A stretch of 64,000 bases of DNA from Methylobacterium sp. J-070 (GTDB taxonomy: Bacteria; Pseudomonadota; Alphaproteobacteria; Rhizobiales; Beijerinckiaceae). The notes beneath the pieces were generated by a model that was not told where the DNA came from, searched no databases, and was given only the letters and a program-made list of their open reading frames with translations. The stretch is taken from the NCBI RefSeq assembly GCF_022829385.1, contig NZ_JAKSXX010000208.1, positions 1-64,000 of the forward strand. The letters are read 5' to 3'. The first letter of the stretch is position 1. Every line of letters starts with the position of its first letter. Made by a program: the position numbers and the translations under genes. This document shows, in pieces, positions 25,596-34,481 of this stretch.

Positions 25596-27287
25596 ATGCG
25601 TTCGAAGTTCTCGCTCAGAACTGTTTTGGCACTTCTCTTCGGCTTGCTGGCATTGATCTCGGCCGGTCAAGGCGGCCTGTCACTTTACGAAATCGTCGGC
25701 ATCCGCCAAGCCACCACCAGCGTCGCGACGAATTGGATGCCGTCCGTCGCACAGGTCAACGCGATCGAGGTCGCCGCCTCCGAGGTCCGCGTCAAACAGT
25801 ACCGGCTCGTCCTGTTGTCGAACACACCCGAACAACGCCGGACGAACGAGGTCAATCTTGCGGGCACACACGATCGAATGCGCGAGACGCGCCGCACCTA
25901 CGAGCCTCTGATCATCACGCCGCAGGAGCGGAGCCTCTATGACGGGTTCGCGGATGCCTGGACCAAGTTCGAACGCGCGGATCGAGAGATCCGCCGGCTC
26001 GTCGAAGCCGGGCGTCAGCAGGAAGCCCTGGTTCAGCTCAGCAGTCCCGAGGTCGTCGCCCTGTACGACGGGTCACGCGCACTGCTCACGCAGCTGGTGG
26101 AGCACGACGAGAAGGCCGCGACCAGAGACGCCGACGCCGCGATGGACCGGGCGAACACGGCATCCCTTACGGCGATGGCGGGGATCGGCCTGTCCATCGC
26201 TGCGGCTCTGGGCGCGGCGGTGTTCGGTCTGCTTCGAATCTCGCGGCCGATCCAGGCGATGACCGCGGCCATGTCGAAGCTGGCGGACGGGGAGACCGGA
26301 ACCGAGGTTCCGTTCAGGCAGCGATCCGACGAGATCGGTGCGATGGCGGCCGCCGTGCAGGTGTTCAAGGAGAGTCTGATCCGCACGCGGCGGCTCGAAG
26401 CCGAGGCGGAGGAGGCGCGCCGGACCGCCGAGGCGCAGCGCAAAGCCACCCTCGTCCAGATCGCCGACCAGTTCGCTCAGGCGGTGGGCGGCATCATCGG
26501 ACAGGTCTCCGCGTCGGCCAGCGAGTTGCAGTCCACCGCGCAGATCATGACCCGGACCGCGACCCGGACCGCGGATCAGACGACAACCGTGGCGGCTGCC
26601 GCCGAGGAGGCCGCCAGCAACGTCAGCACGGTGGCGGCCGCGGCCGAGGAGCTGGGCTCGTCGGTGCAGGAGATCGGCCGGCAGGTCGACGGCTCGGCGA
26701 AGCTGGCCCAGGCGGCGGTCGATGAGGCGGACCACACCAGTGCACTCGTTCAGGAGCTGAGCGCCGCTGTCGCTAAGATCGGCGACGTCGCCGGCCTGAT
26801 CTCGAACATCGCCGGACAGACCAACCTTCTGGCGCTGAACGCCACGATCGAGGCGGCCCGCGCCGGCGAGGCGGGGCGCGGCTTCGCTGTGGTGGCGTCG
26901 GAGGTCAAGGCGCTGGCCGAGCAGACCGCGAAGGCCACCGAGGAGATCTCGAGCCAGATCGCCCGGGTCCAATCCTCCACCGGAGAGGCGGTCAGCGCCA
27001 TCGGGGCGATCACGCGGCGCATCCGCGAGATCAACGGGGTGGCGACCTCGATCGCCGCCGCCGTCGAGGAGCAGGGCGCGGCCACCCAGGAGATTGTGCG
27101 CAACGTCGGCCAGGCCGCGCAGGGCACCGGCGAAGTGACGAGCAACATCGTGAGTGTGGCGGGGGCCGCCGAGGAAACCGGTCAGGCGGCCGGCCTGGTC
27201 CTGACCGAGGCCTCCCGCCTGTCGGAACAGTCCGAACATCTGACCGGCGAAGTGGACCGGTTCCTGAGTACGGTTCGGGCCGCCTGA
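25596..27287 (+). CDS. Methyl-accepting chemotaxis protein
   Basis: 563 aa from ATG 25596 (MRSKFSLRTVLALLFGLLAL); the open frame to 25488 lacks a better start. TM1 residues about 8-28, a four-helix-bundle periplasmic domain, TM2 about 188-213, HAMP (SRPIQAMTAAMSKLADGETG), then a methyl-accepting coiled coil with the conserved hairpin tip SNIAGQTNLLALNATIEAAR and GRGFAVVASEVKALAEQT. It lacks a C-terminal CheR-binding pentapeptide. Signals through CheW/CheA. Closely related in HAMP to the truncated MCP at the window start. Ends at a strong hairpin. Confidence 0.95.
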   Translation: MRSKFSLRTVLALLFGLLALISAGQGGLSLYEIVGIRQATTSVATNWMPSVAQVNAIEVAASEVRVKQYRLVLLSNTPEQRRTNEVNLAGTHDRMRETRRTYEPLIITPQERSLYDGFADAWTKFERADREIRRLVEAGRQQEALVQLSSPEVVALYDGSRALLTQLVEHDEKAATRDADAAMDRANTASLTAMAGIGLSIAAALGAAVFGLLRISRPIQAMTAAMSKLADGETGTEVPFRQRSDEIGAMAAAVQVFKESLIRTRRLEAEAEEARRTAEAQRKATLVQIADQFAQAVGGIIGQVSASASELQSTAQIMTRTATRTADQTTTVAAAAEEAASNVSTVAAAAEELGSSVQEIGRQVDGSAKLAQAAVDEADHTSALVQELSAAVAKIGDVAGLISNIAGQTNLLALNATIEAARAGEAGRGFAVVASEVKALAEQTAKATEEISSQIARVQSSTGEAVSAIGAITRRIREINGVATSIAAAVEEQGAATQEIVRNVGQAAQGTGEVTSNIVSVAGAAEETGQAAGLVLTEASRLSEQSEHLTGEVDRFLSTVRAA

Positions 27288-27294
27288 GACCCGT

Positions 27295-27332
27295 GCGGCC
27301 GGAGCGGCATCTGCGGATGCCGCTCCGGCCGC
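27295..27332. terminator. Strong hairpin between convergent genes
   Basis: A perfect 16-bp inverted repeat (27295-27310 with 27317-27332) and 6-nt loop, 8 nt after the MCP stop, between converging MCP and DUF2852 genes. No U run on either side, so it is a terminator candidate or RNA-stabilising hairpin for both transcripts. Confidence 0.6.
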
Positions 27333-27436
27333 CGATGGCGGAGGGCCGGGTCCAGGTCGAGCGGCCCGGACCCGGAACGGGTGTTCTCAGAGGGCGCCGG
27401 CTTGCCGGCTCGGGTCTGCCGAGAGCGGCGGCCGCG

Positions 27437-27901
27437 TCAGACCGAGCGGCCCTCGCCGCCCTCGCTCCTGCGCTTGGCCATGAAGGCGTCGAACTGCTCC
27501 CGGTCCTTGGCGCGCTTCAGCTCCTCCACGAACTGATCGAAGGCCCGGCTCTCCTCCTCCAGGGCCCGCCGTTGAGCCTCGAGCCGGTCGAGCTCGGTCC
27601 GGCGATAGGCGTCGAAGGCCGCGTTGCCGCTGCCGCCGCGGCGGTTCGCCGCCTCGAAGGCGCGGGCGAACCGGGACGCGGGCTGTGCGCCGTCGAGATC
27701 CGAGAAGGCCCGCCGCGCCTGGTCACGCAGTTCGGTGAAGGCCGGGTAGCCGGCCAGCTTCCAAGCGACCAGGGCGAGGCCGACGGGCCACCAGTAGACG
27801 AAGCCCACTACGATCGCGCCGATCTCGAGCGAACGACGCGGGAACGGGCCGGAGCGGCAGAGCCTGCCGGTCGCCCAGGGAGAGGAAGTTTGAGAGGTCA
27901 C
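27437..27901 (-). CDS. DUF2852 family membrane protein
   Basis: 154 aa, GTG start at 27901 with GGAG upstream. One membrane helix (IGAIVVGFVYWWPVGLALVA, residues about 26-47), then a cytoplasmic helical region with the DUF2852 pattern SGNAAFDAYRRTELDRLEAQ, EEESRAFDQFVEELKRAKDR and FDAFMAKRRSE. Family function unknown. It lies 57 nt downstream of the TetR gene on the same strand; co-transcription is possible. Confidence 0.85.
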   Translation of the reverse strand: MTSQTSSPWATGRLCRSGPFPRRSLEIGAIVVGFVYWWPVGLALVAWKLAGYPAFTELRDQARRAFSDLDGAQPASRFARAFEAANRRGGSGNAAFDAYRRTELDRLEAQRRALEEESRAFDQFVEELKRAKDREQFDAFMAKRRSEGGEGRSV

Positions 27902-27958
27902 GGCTGTGCTCCGCTGTTCATGTGAACGCGGTTAACATGCGCGCGCCGGGAACGGCTT

Positions 27959-28648
27959 TCAAGGGCGGCTCGACCCGGCGCCCGCGCCGCCCTCGGCCGG
28001 TCGCGCCGCGCCGTGCACCAGGGCGAGGACACCGGCTCGCAAAAGCTCGAACTTGTCGGGAAATCCGGGTCCGCGCGGCAGGTGCCCGGCGGACGACAGG
28101 GTCGCGAGGCCGTGCGCCAGCGCCCACACTTCGAGGGCGATGAAGCGGGGTGCCACGCCGCCGAACCCGTCCGCGAAGGTCGCCTGGAGCGCCTCGACCA
28201 GAAGGTCGAAGGGGCTCGGACGCGCGGTCGGCCCGTCCGCTCCTGCGCCGCCCTCGAACCCGGGCGACGCGGCTTGCCCGCCCCGGGTCTCGAAGATGGC
28301 GGCATAATAGGCCGGCTCCTCCTCGGCGAAGGAAAGATAGGTCTCACCCATGCGCGTGAACCGCTCCAGCGGCGTCCCACGCGAGGTCAGGGCGCGCGCC
28401 AACCGGGCGGCGAGCTCGGCGAAGCCGCGGCCGGCAAGCTCCTCCAGCAGGGCCTCCCGGCCGCGGAAATGCCGATACAGGGCGGCCGGCGTCACGCCGA
28501 CGAGGCGCGCGGCGTCCACCAGCGTGAAGCCGCCGATCCCGCGCTCGGCGATGAACCGACGCGCGGCCTCGATGAGAGCCTCCTTCAGGTTCCCGTGATG
28601 GTAATTGCGCCGATCGCTCGGTCCGTCCCGCCAGGGTCGCAAGATCAC
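27959..28648 (-). CDS. TetR/AcrR family transcriptional regulator
   Basis: 229 aa from GTG 28648 (AAGGA 4-8 nt upstream; start at 28678 also in frame). HTH at the N-terminus: NYHHGNLKEALIEAARRFIA, then FTLVDAARLVGVTPAALYRH followed by FRGREALLEELA. The C-terminal ligand domain has FALLY-type helices (FTRMGETYLSFAEEEPAYYA) and matches the TetR_C_33/WHG type often seen with YHHGNL regulators. Ligand unknown. The DUF2852 gene downstream is the nearest target candidate. Confidence 0.9.
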   Translation of the reverse strand: MILRPWRDGPSDRRNYHHGNLKEALIEAARRFIAERGIGGFTLVDAARLVGVTPAALYRHFRGREALLEELAGRGFAELAARLARALTSRGTPLERFTRMGETYLSFAEEEPAYYAAIFETRGGQAASPGFEGGAGADGPTARPSPFDLLVEALQATFADGFGGVAPRFIALEVWALAHGLATLSSAGHLPRGPGFPDKFELLRAGVLALVHGAARPAEGGAGAGSSRP

Positions 28649-28908
28649 CCATCCTTTACGCGCTCGAACGCACCTCACAGAACGGCCGCGGCGCTGTCGA
28701 GCGCCGAGATCAGCGCGACCTGCAAAACCTGTGAGGCCAACACAGGCATTACGGGCGAGCAGGACGATTGTTTCGAGCCGTCGGTCCGCGCGGTCGCTTG
28801 ACCGGGCCTTGACGACGCAACACTATTACAGACCGCGCCGGGGGACCAGCCTCGACGCCAGGGCCGATCCGACCGGCGGCGTATTCGAACACGGGATTCG
28901 GGTCCAAT

Positions 28909-29229
28909 ATGGCTTTCGAGAGCCTGGGGGCATGGCGCGCCCGCTCGGCGGCGCGCGCCGAGTGCACGGCACGGTTGAAGCGGGTGCTGAGCGAGGCGTT
29001 GGGGCTCGGTGCGGCCGACGCGCTGGCGATCAACGAGATCGCCTGCTCAGATCCCGGCTGCCCCGACATGGAGACCATCGTGCTGGTGATGCGTGCGGGC
29101 GCGCCGACGCGCGCCCTGCGGGTCCGGCGGCCGTTGAACGCCGTGGATGCCGACGACATCGCGGCGCTCGTCGCGGAGGATCGCTCGGCGCACGCGCCTT
29201 CGGCCGGTCCCGCCGCGGGTTCGAGGTAG
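28909..29229 (+). CDS. Conserved hypothetical protein, 106 aa
   Basis: Small soluble protein: MAFESLGAWRARSAARAECT, then LSEALGLGAADALAINEIAC-SDPGCPDMETIVLVMRAG and RALRVRRPLNAVDADDIAAL. The phrase NEIACSDPGCPDMET has two closely spaced cysteines that recur in alphaproteobacterial relatives as I remember them; possible metal or thiol site. No signal peptide. Two adjacent hairpins follow (29244-29291). Function unknown. Confidence 0.7.
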   Translation: MAFESLGAWRARSAARAECTARLKRVLSEALGLGAADALAINEIACSDPGCPDMETIVLVMRAGAPTRALRVRRPLNAVDADDIAALVAEDRSAHAPSAGPAAGSR

Positions 29230-29243
29230 GAATGCGTAGGGAA

Positions 29244-29291
29244 ACCGGGACGCGGAAACGGTCCCGGTCGTGTCGCCGTCGGCAGCGACAC
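29244..29291 (+). terminator. Two consecutive hairpins, possible terminator
   Basis: ACCGGGAC/GTCCCGGT (29244-29251 with 29261-29268, 9-nt loop) then GTGTCGC/GCGACAC (29270-29276 with 29285-29291, 8-nt loop). No U run follows. Confidence 0.35.
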
Positions 29292-29437
29292 ACCCGAATC
29301 TCGATGATGTGACCCAAACGGCGCCGCTGAAGGCGTCGCGAGGCATCCGGACGCGGCAGTCATTGCCGGCGCGTGGTGTACCCTGCGCCGGAAGCCGCCA
29401 TCCCGTCGGGGGTGATGCGGCGTGAGGGCCGTCCGTC

Positions 29438-29830
29438 ATGAAAACCCGTCGGCATGTCCTGGCGCTGGCCGGTCTCGCCTGCTCCGCCGGCCTCGCGCCG
29501 GCGCTGGCCGGCGAAGCGATGCCATTCTCGGAACCCGCCTTCGAGGCCGCCCGGAAGGCCGGCAAGCCGGTCCTGATCGAGGTGAGCGCGCCGTGGTGCC
29601 CGATCTGCCGGACGCAGAAGCCGATCCTCGCGCGGCTTTCGGCCGAGCCGCGCTTCAAGGACCTGCAGATCTTCGACATCGACTTCGACAGCCAGAAGGA
29701 TCTGCTGAAGCGCTTCGATGCCCGGATGCAGAGCACGCTGATCGCCTTCAAGGGGTCGGCCGAGGTCGGGCGCTCCGTCGGCGAGACCCAGCCGGAATGG
29801 ATCGAGGGCCTGCTCGAGAAGGCATTGTGA
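29438..29830 (+). CDS. Exported thioredoxin-fold protein
   Basis: 130 aa. Signal peptide to about residue 24 (RRHVLALAGLACSAGLAPAL; two arginines suggest possible Tat use). Thioredoxin fold: AFEAARKAGKPVLIEVSAPW with active site Trp53-Cys54-Pro-Ile-Cys57, then FDIDFDSQKDLLKRFDARM, cis-Pro position replaced by Thr (MQSTLIAFKG), and VGRSVGETQ. Probably a periplasmic thiol oxidoreductase or reductant carrier. The next gene, a glycosyltransferase, follows on the same strand after 97 nt. Confidence 0.85.
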   Translation: MKTRRHVLALAGLACSAGLAPALAGEAMPFSEPAFEAARKAGKPVLIEVSAPWCPICRTQKPILARLSAEPRFKDLQIFDIDFDSQKDLLKRFDARMQSTLIAFKGSAEVGRSVGETQPEWIEGLLEKAL

Positions 29831-29927
29831 GCGGCGTCGGCGGTCTTCCGGTTCCGTTCAGGCAAGCTGCGGCATAGCGCCGTTCGGCCCCGCTTCCCCG
29901 CGGCGGGCGCCGACGGAGAGACCGCCG

Positions 29928-31103
29928 TTGACCAGTGCCCCATCCTCGCCCGCAGCGATCCCCGACGCGATCGTGGCGATCCCCGTGCGCAACGAGGAGG
30001 ATCGCATCGCGGCCTGCCTCCGGGCCGTCGACGCCCAGGAAGGCCTCGCGCCGGGAAGCCTCGGCCTGGTGCTGTTCCTGAACAACTGCACCGACCGGAC
30101 CGAGGCCATCGTGGCGGAGCTGGTGCCGGCGCTGTCGATCCCGGTGCGCATCCTCACCGAGAACTTCGCGGGCGCCCATGCCGGCTGGGCGCGGCGACGG
30201 GCCATGGATGCCGCCGCCGCGTGGCTCGGCGATCGCGGCGGCGCGGGCCTCATCCTCTCCACAGACGCCGACAGCCGCGTGCCGCCGAACTGGATCGCCC
30301 GAAACCTGGCCGCCATCCGGGCGGGTGCGGACGCGGTCGCCGGCCGGGTCGAGCTCGATGCCGCCGAGGCGGCGTTGCTGCCCCCGTCGCTGCCCGCCCG
30401 CGGCCGACTCGAGGACATCTACGATGCCCTGATCACCGAGGCCGAGGCGCGCATCGACCCCGATCCGCACGACCCCTGGCCCTGCCACCGGACCGCGATC
30501 GGCGCGACCCTGGCGGTGACGCGCGCGGCGTATCTCCAGGTGGGCGGCATGCCGGAGATCCCGCTGGGCGAGGACGGCGCCTTCGTGGCGCGGCTCATCG
30601 AACACGGATTGCGCGTGCGTCACGCCACCGACGTCTGCGTGACCATATCGGCCCGCCTGGCCGGCCGAGCTTCCGGCGGCGTCGCCGACACGATCCGCTC
30701 CCGCTGCGAGGAGCCCGACGCGCTGTGCGATGCCCGGATGGAAGCCTTTCCGCGGGCGGTGATGCGCTATGTCTGGCGACGGCGTTTCCGCCGGCTGCAC
30801 GGCCTGAGCCTGCTCGGCCGGAGCCACACCTGGGCGCGCCGGCTCGGGCTCGACGCCGCGGAGGCCAGTCGGATCGCCGCCCTGCCCCTGGGCCAGGCGA
30901 TCGTGGAGGCGGAACGCGCCAGCCCCCGCCTCGCGTATCGGCCCATCGGCCCGCGCCAGTTGCCAGGGCAGATCCGGATCGCGCGGGTCGGCGTCGCCGC
31001 GATCCGGGTGGCCCTGCGGATTGCCGGCTCGGGCCGGAGTTACGCCTCCGCCACGGCGGCGGCGCACCGCGCCGGGATCGATCCGGAAACCGGCCGGATC
31101 TGA
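29928..31103 (+). CDS. Family 2 glycosyltransferase
   Basis: 391 aa, TTG start at 29928 preceded by GGAGAG with 7-nt spacing. GT-A fold: DAIVAIPVRNEEDRIAACL at the N-terminus, LVLFLNNCTDRTEAIVAEL, the DxD motif ILSTDADSRVPPNWIARN, and the acceptor-side ED motif in IPLGEDGAFVARLIEHG. No membrane segment. Transfers a sugar from a nucleotide sugar; acceptor unknown. No other polysaccharide genes flank it. A region of 690 bp without genes follows. Confidence 0.88.
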   Translation: MTSAPSSPAAIPDAIVAIPVRNEEDRIAACLRAVDAQEGLAPGSLGLVLFLNNCTDRTEAIVAELVPALSIPVRILTENFAGAHAGWARRRAMDAAAAWLGDRGGAGLILSTDADSRVPPNWIARNLAAIRAGADAVAGRVELDAAEAALLPPSLPARGRLEDIYDALITEAEARIDPDPHDPWPCHRTAIGATLAVTRAAYLQVGGMPEIPLGEDGAFVARLIEHGLRVRHATDVCVTISARLAGRASGGVADTIRSRCEEPDALCDARMEAFPRAVMRYVWRRRFRRLHGLSLLGRSHTWARRLGLDAAEASRIAALPLGQAIVEAERASPRLAYRPIGPRQLPGQIRIARVGVAAIRVALRIAGSGRSYASATAAAHRAGIDPETGRI

Positions 31104-31790
31104 TCCGGTCCGTCGCCCGATGCGCCGCACATGCCGGGGCGTACATTTCAGGGCGTGGGCGCGGCTGACCGTGTGGACGATCGCGCGATGGCCGGAAGCT
31201 GCCACAATGCGCCCAGCCGCGAACGGCGGTCTCGGGTCGATCGACGGCACGAAGGCAATGCCTGCGCCCGACATCGACGGCACTCGAAATCTGTTTCATC
31301 AGAAAAAATTCTAATTTCATAAGCTTTGATCGCGTCGGATTGTATTGTTATAATATATAATCGTGTGGACAATTCATTTACCGGCAGATCGTGCGAAAAA
31401 TACACTCCTTATTATTTACATCGAACAGCAAAACCGTTTCGGTTCGAAAAAATCGATTCGTGCCGATCAGGATTTCATCGGGCGTTCGGCGGCGCGACAC
31501 TTTTTCTGAGCCGCCAGACGCTTGCCGCAGGCACACTCACGGACCACAGGAAATTTCTCGCCGTTCGCGGCAAGGCCAACTCCCGACGGTCCGCGATGGG
31601 TGATGCGGATTGCGAACCCGCGCCGCGAGCCGCCCGGTCTCGGGTGGACCGGAGCCGTCGGCGGAACCGACGCACATCATCGACCGCGGGGACGGGCCCG
31701 CTCATCGCAGCGCACCCGGAGCGGACGCTCGTCCCAGCTTGCGCGCATCCGCCGAGCGGTTCTTCGACGCCGCGGCGTGCGCCGGGGCGA
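31104..31790. other. Long gene-free region with an AT-rich core
   Basis: About 690 bp between GT2 (plus) and the DUF3426 gene (minus, converging). 31290-31480 is strikingly AT-rich and contains TATAATATATAAT at about 31351-31363, a good -10-like sequence, followed by a dyad AACCG-TTT-CGGTT near 31432. No gene with a ribosome binding site or known RNA family was recognised; a small RNA is conceivable. Confidence 0.45.
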
Positions 31791-32573
31791 TCAGCGCTCG
31801 GTCGGCCCGGCGTGCGATTCGCCCTGCGGGATTTCGGCGTCGGCGAAGTGCAGGATCACGGTCCGTCCCTCCGGCGGCGGGGCCGGGAGGCTCGCGCGGA
31901 ACCGCGCCGTCTCGGTGGACGCCAGGACCGATCGGGGCGCCGGAACCGGAAACGTCCGGATCGCGCGGCCGCCGGCGTCCCGGATCTCGACGCTGAGCGG
32001 CGCCACGGGCCTGTCGGATCGCGCGACCCCCACGAGGTCGCCCTCGACGACGAGTTCGGCGGGCCGGCCGTCCTCGGCCGGGTTGCTGTACGCCACCACG
32101 TCCCGGATCTCGATCCCGCGCACGTTCACCGGCAGCCCGATCCGCGCGAACAGGGACGCGGTCTGCGGGACGGCGCGGACGACGGTCGTGCGGGCGAGGC
32201 AGACGAGCGGCAGCGCCGCGAGGAGCGTCAGTCCGAACGCCAGGGATGGCGACAGGCCGGGGACCACGCGCCGGACGGCAGCGCCCTGGAAGGGTCGCCG
32301 GGATGAGGCGCGGGTGCTGGGGGTCGGGAGGTCCGAAGCGTGCCGAACCGAGGCGGTCGCCTCCTCCCACGCCGCATCGACGACCGGATCGGCCTGCGCA
32401 TCGGCATCGGCGACGAGTTCGGCCTCGTGGCCGGCCAGCACGTCGGCCGGGCTGATGAACCACGTCTCGCGGCACGCCGCACAGCGCACCGACCGACCGT
32501 CCATGCCGACCTTGTCGGCATCGATCCGGTACGCGCTCGCGCAGCTTGGGCAGACGATCAGCATACGCGCCAT
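31791..32573 (-). CDS. MJ0042 zinc-ribbon / DUF3426 membrane protein
   Basis: 260 aa. The N-terminal zinc ribbon has Cys8-Cys11 and Cys31-Cys34 (CPSCASAYRIDADKVG, VRCAACRETW). A linker, one membrane helix (LAFGLTLLAALPLVCLA) and a C-terminal beta-rich DUF3426 domain follow (VNVRGIEIRDVVAYSNPAED, RPVAPLSVEIRDAGGRAIRT). An ATG at 32564 is an alternative start. Family role unknown. It is divergent from ftsE, an association common in Rhizobiales, suggesting an envelope or division link. Confidence 0.85.
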   Translation of the reverse strand: MARMLIVCPSCASAYRIDADKVGMDGRSVRCAACRETWFISPADVLAGHEAELVADADAQADPVVDAAWEEATASVRHASDLPTPSTRASSRRPFQGAAVRRVVPGLSPSLAFGLTLLAALPLVCLARTTVVRAVPQTASLFARIGLPVNVRGIEIRDVVAYSNPAEDGRPAELVVEGDLVGVARSDRPVAPLSVEIRDAGGRAIRTFPVPAPRSVLASTETARFRASLPAPPPEGRTVILHFADAEIPQGESHAGPTER

Positions 32574-32745
32574 ACTCGCAAAGATCGGCCGCGAACGGTC
32601 CCGACAGTTAATTCGCTTGAGAAAGTGTCGCCGAACAGGGTTAAGCGGGCGTGAAATCCCGTAGGCCTTGAAAACGCCCGCCCATCCGGCGATGCCGTGC
32701 CGGCGACAGACGAGATCGGCAGGCCCCTTGAACCGACAGGCGAGC

Positions 32746-33438
32746 ATGAAGAGCCTGCTGCCCGGCGTGGAACGGCCGGTGGTGCAGTTCGAGAACGTCG
32801 GCATGCGCTACGGCCTCGGGCCGGAAGTGCTGTCAGACGTGAGCTTCCGCATCGCGCCGCGGTCCTTCCAGTTCCTCACCGGGCCGTCGGGCGCGGGGAA
32901 GACCACGCTGCTGCGCCTGATCCTGCTCTCGGCCCGGCCGACGCGCGGCCTCGTGTCGATCTTCGGCGAGGAGGTGAGCGGCATCTCCGCCAAGGCGCTG
33001 ACGGGGCTGCGGCGGCGCATGGGCGTGGTGTTCCAGGACTTCCGGCTGCTCGATCACCTCACCACCTACGAGAACGTGGCCCTGCCGCTGCGCGTCCAGG
33101 GGCGTGCCGAGGCCAGCTATCGGGCGGAGGTCGTGGAACTCCTGCGCTGGGTCGGGCTCGGAGAGCGCATGCATGCCCTGCCGCCGCTTCTGTCCGGCGG
33201 CGAGAAGCAGCGCGCCGCCATCGCCCGGGCGCTGATCGCCCGACCGGACCTGCTCCTGGCCGACGAGCCCACGGGCAACGTCGATCCGGGCCTGGGCCGG
33301 CGGCTGCTGCGGCTGTTCCTGGAGCTGAACAAGCTGGGGACCTCCGTCATCATCGCCACCCACGATTTCGGCATCATGGACGCCGTCGATGCCCGCCGGA
33401 TGGTCCTGGGCGAAGGCCGGCTGCGGATCGAGGAATGA
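32746..33438 (+). CDS. ftsE: Cell division ATP-binding protein FtsE
   Basis: 230 aa from ATG 32746 (AGG upstream). VVQFENVGMRYGLGPEVLSD, Walker A GPSGAGKTTLLRLI, Q loop VVFQDFRLLDHLTTYENVAL, signature LLSGGEKQRAAIARAL, Walker B LLLADEPTGNVDP and the switch His in IATHDFGIMD. With FtsX it forms an ABC-type complex at the divisome that activates periplasmic murein hydrolases via EnvC-like partners. Overlaps ftsX by ATGA. Confidence 0.96.
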   Translation: MKSLLPGVERPVVQFENVGMRYGLGPEVLSDVSFRIAPRSFQFLTGPSGAGKTTLLRLILLSARPTRGLVSIFGEEVSGISAKALTGLRRRMGVVFQDFRLLDHLTTYENVALPLRVQGRAEASYRAEVVELLRWVGLGERMHALPPLLSGGEKQRAAIARALIARPDLLLADEPTGNVDPGLGRRLLRLFLELNKLGTSVIIATHDFGIMDAVDARRMVLGEGRLRIEE

Positions 33439-34403
33439 CCCTACAGGCCCTCTCGCGCGCGCGTCCGCGATCCCCGGCGGGCGTCCCGGATCCGACCGCA
33501 TCGGCGAACCTGCGCCGCAACGCGCCCCTCGTCCCGACCGACACGGCCGCCGGACGCTCCCTGGCGGCGGTCATCGCCATCCTGACCTTCCTGGCCTGCC
33601 TCTGCGCCGGCGCGGCCGAGATGGTGGCGGCCAACGCCGCGCAGTGGCAGGGCGACGTGGCGCAGGAGGTCACGATCCAGGTCCGTCCCGGGCCCGGCCG
33701 CGACGTCGATGCGGACGTCACCCGGGCCGTGGCCATCGCCAAGGCGGAGCCGGGCATCGCCGAGACGCGGGTGTTCTCGAAGGCCGAGGCCGAGCGGCTC
33801 CTGGAGCCGTGGCTCGGCAGCGGCCTCGACCTCTCGGACCTGCCGGTGCCGCGGCTCATCGCACTCACCCTGGCGAACAACCAGGGCGCCGACCTCAAGC
33901 GCCTCCGGTCCCGGCTCCTGGAGGCCCTGCCCGGCGTCGCCAGCCTCGACGACCACGTCCTGTGGCTGCAGCGGCTCTCGACGGCGGCCAACGCCTTCGT
34001 GGGCATCGGGATCGGCATGGTGGTCCTCGTGCTGATCGCCACAGGTCTCGCGGTGACCTTCGCGACGCGCGGCGCCATGGCGAGCAACCGCGAGGTCGTC
34101 GAGGTGCTGCACTTCGTGGGTGCCGACGACGACTACATCGCCCGCGCCTTCCAGCGTCGCTTCTTCGGCCTCGGCCTCCGGGGAGGCGCGATCGGCGCCG
34201 GCGTGGCGATCCTCGCCTTCGTGCTGGCCGGTCTCCTGGCCCGGGCGGCCCGGTCCGGCCCGGCCGGCCAGGAGGTGGAAGCGCTGTTCGGCGCCTTCCA
34301 CGTGGGCCTGCGCGGCTACGTGAGCGTGGTGCTGATCGGCGTGATCGCGTCCCTGGTCACCGGCGTCGTCTCGCGCATCACCGTGCGGCGCTTCCTGGCC
34401 TGA
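33435..34403 (+). CDS. ftsX: Cell division membrane protein FtsX
   Basis: 322 aa starting at ATG 33435 inside the ftsE stop. A long polar head, TM1 (SLAAVIAILTFLACLCAGAA), a periplasmic domain (VAQEVTIQVRPGPGRDVDAD ... SLDDHVLWLQRLS), then three further helices (AFVGIGIGMVVLVLIATGLA, GGAIGAGVAILAFVLAGLLA, YVSVVLIGVIASLVTGVVS). This four-helix arrangement and EVVEVLHFVGADDDYIARAF are typical of FtsX. Partner of FtsE. Confidence 0.93.
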   Translation: MTLQALSRARPRSPAGVPDPTASANLRRNAPLVPTDTAAGRSLAAVIAILTFLACLCAGAAEMVAANAAQWQGDVAQEVTIQVRPGPGRDVDADVTRAVAIAKAEPGIAETRVFSKAEAERLLEPWLGSGLDLSDLPVPRLIALTLANNQGADLKRLRSRLLEALPGVASLDDHVLWLQRLSTAANAFVGIGIGMVVLVLIATGLAVTFATRGAMASNREVVEVLHFVGADDDYIARAFQRRFFGLGLRGGAIGAGVAILAFVLAGLLARAARSGPAGQEVEALFGAFHVGLRGYVSVVLIGVIASLVTGVVSRITVRRFLA

Positions 34404-34481
34404 GCGCCGGTCGGTGACGGGCCGGGCGGGACATAACCTCCGCGCCACGCGTTTACGATTTGGAAACGTGATCGCTGCGCT

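Noticed and set aside
31326..32306. 326-codon plus-strand frame across the AT-rich spacer and DUF3426 gene
   Set aside because: Composition changes along its length, no ribosome binding site, and overlaps the zinc-ribbon gene antisense.
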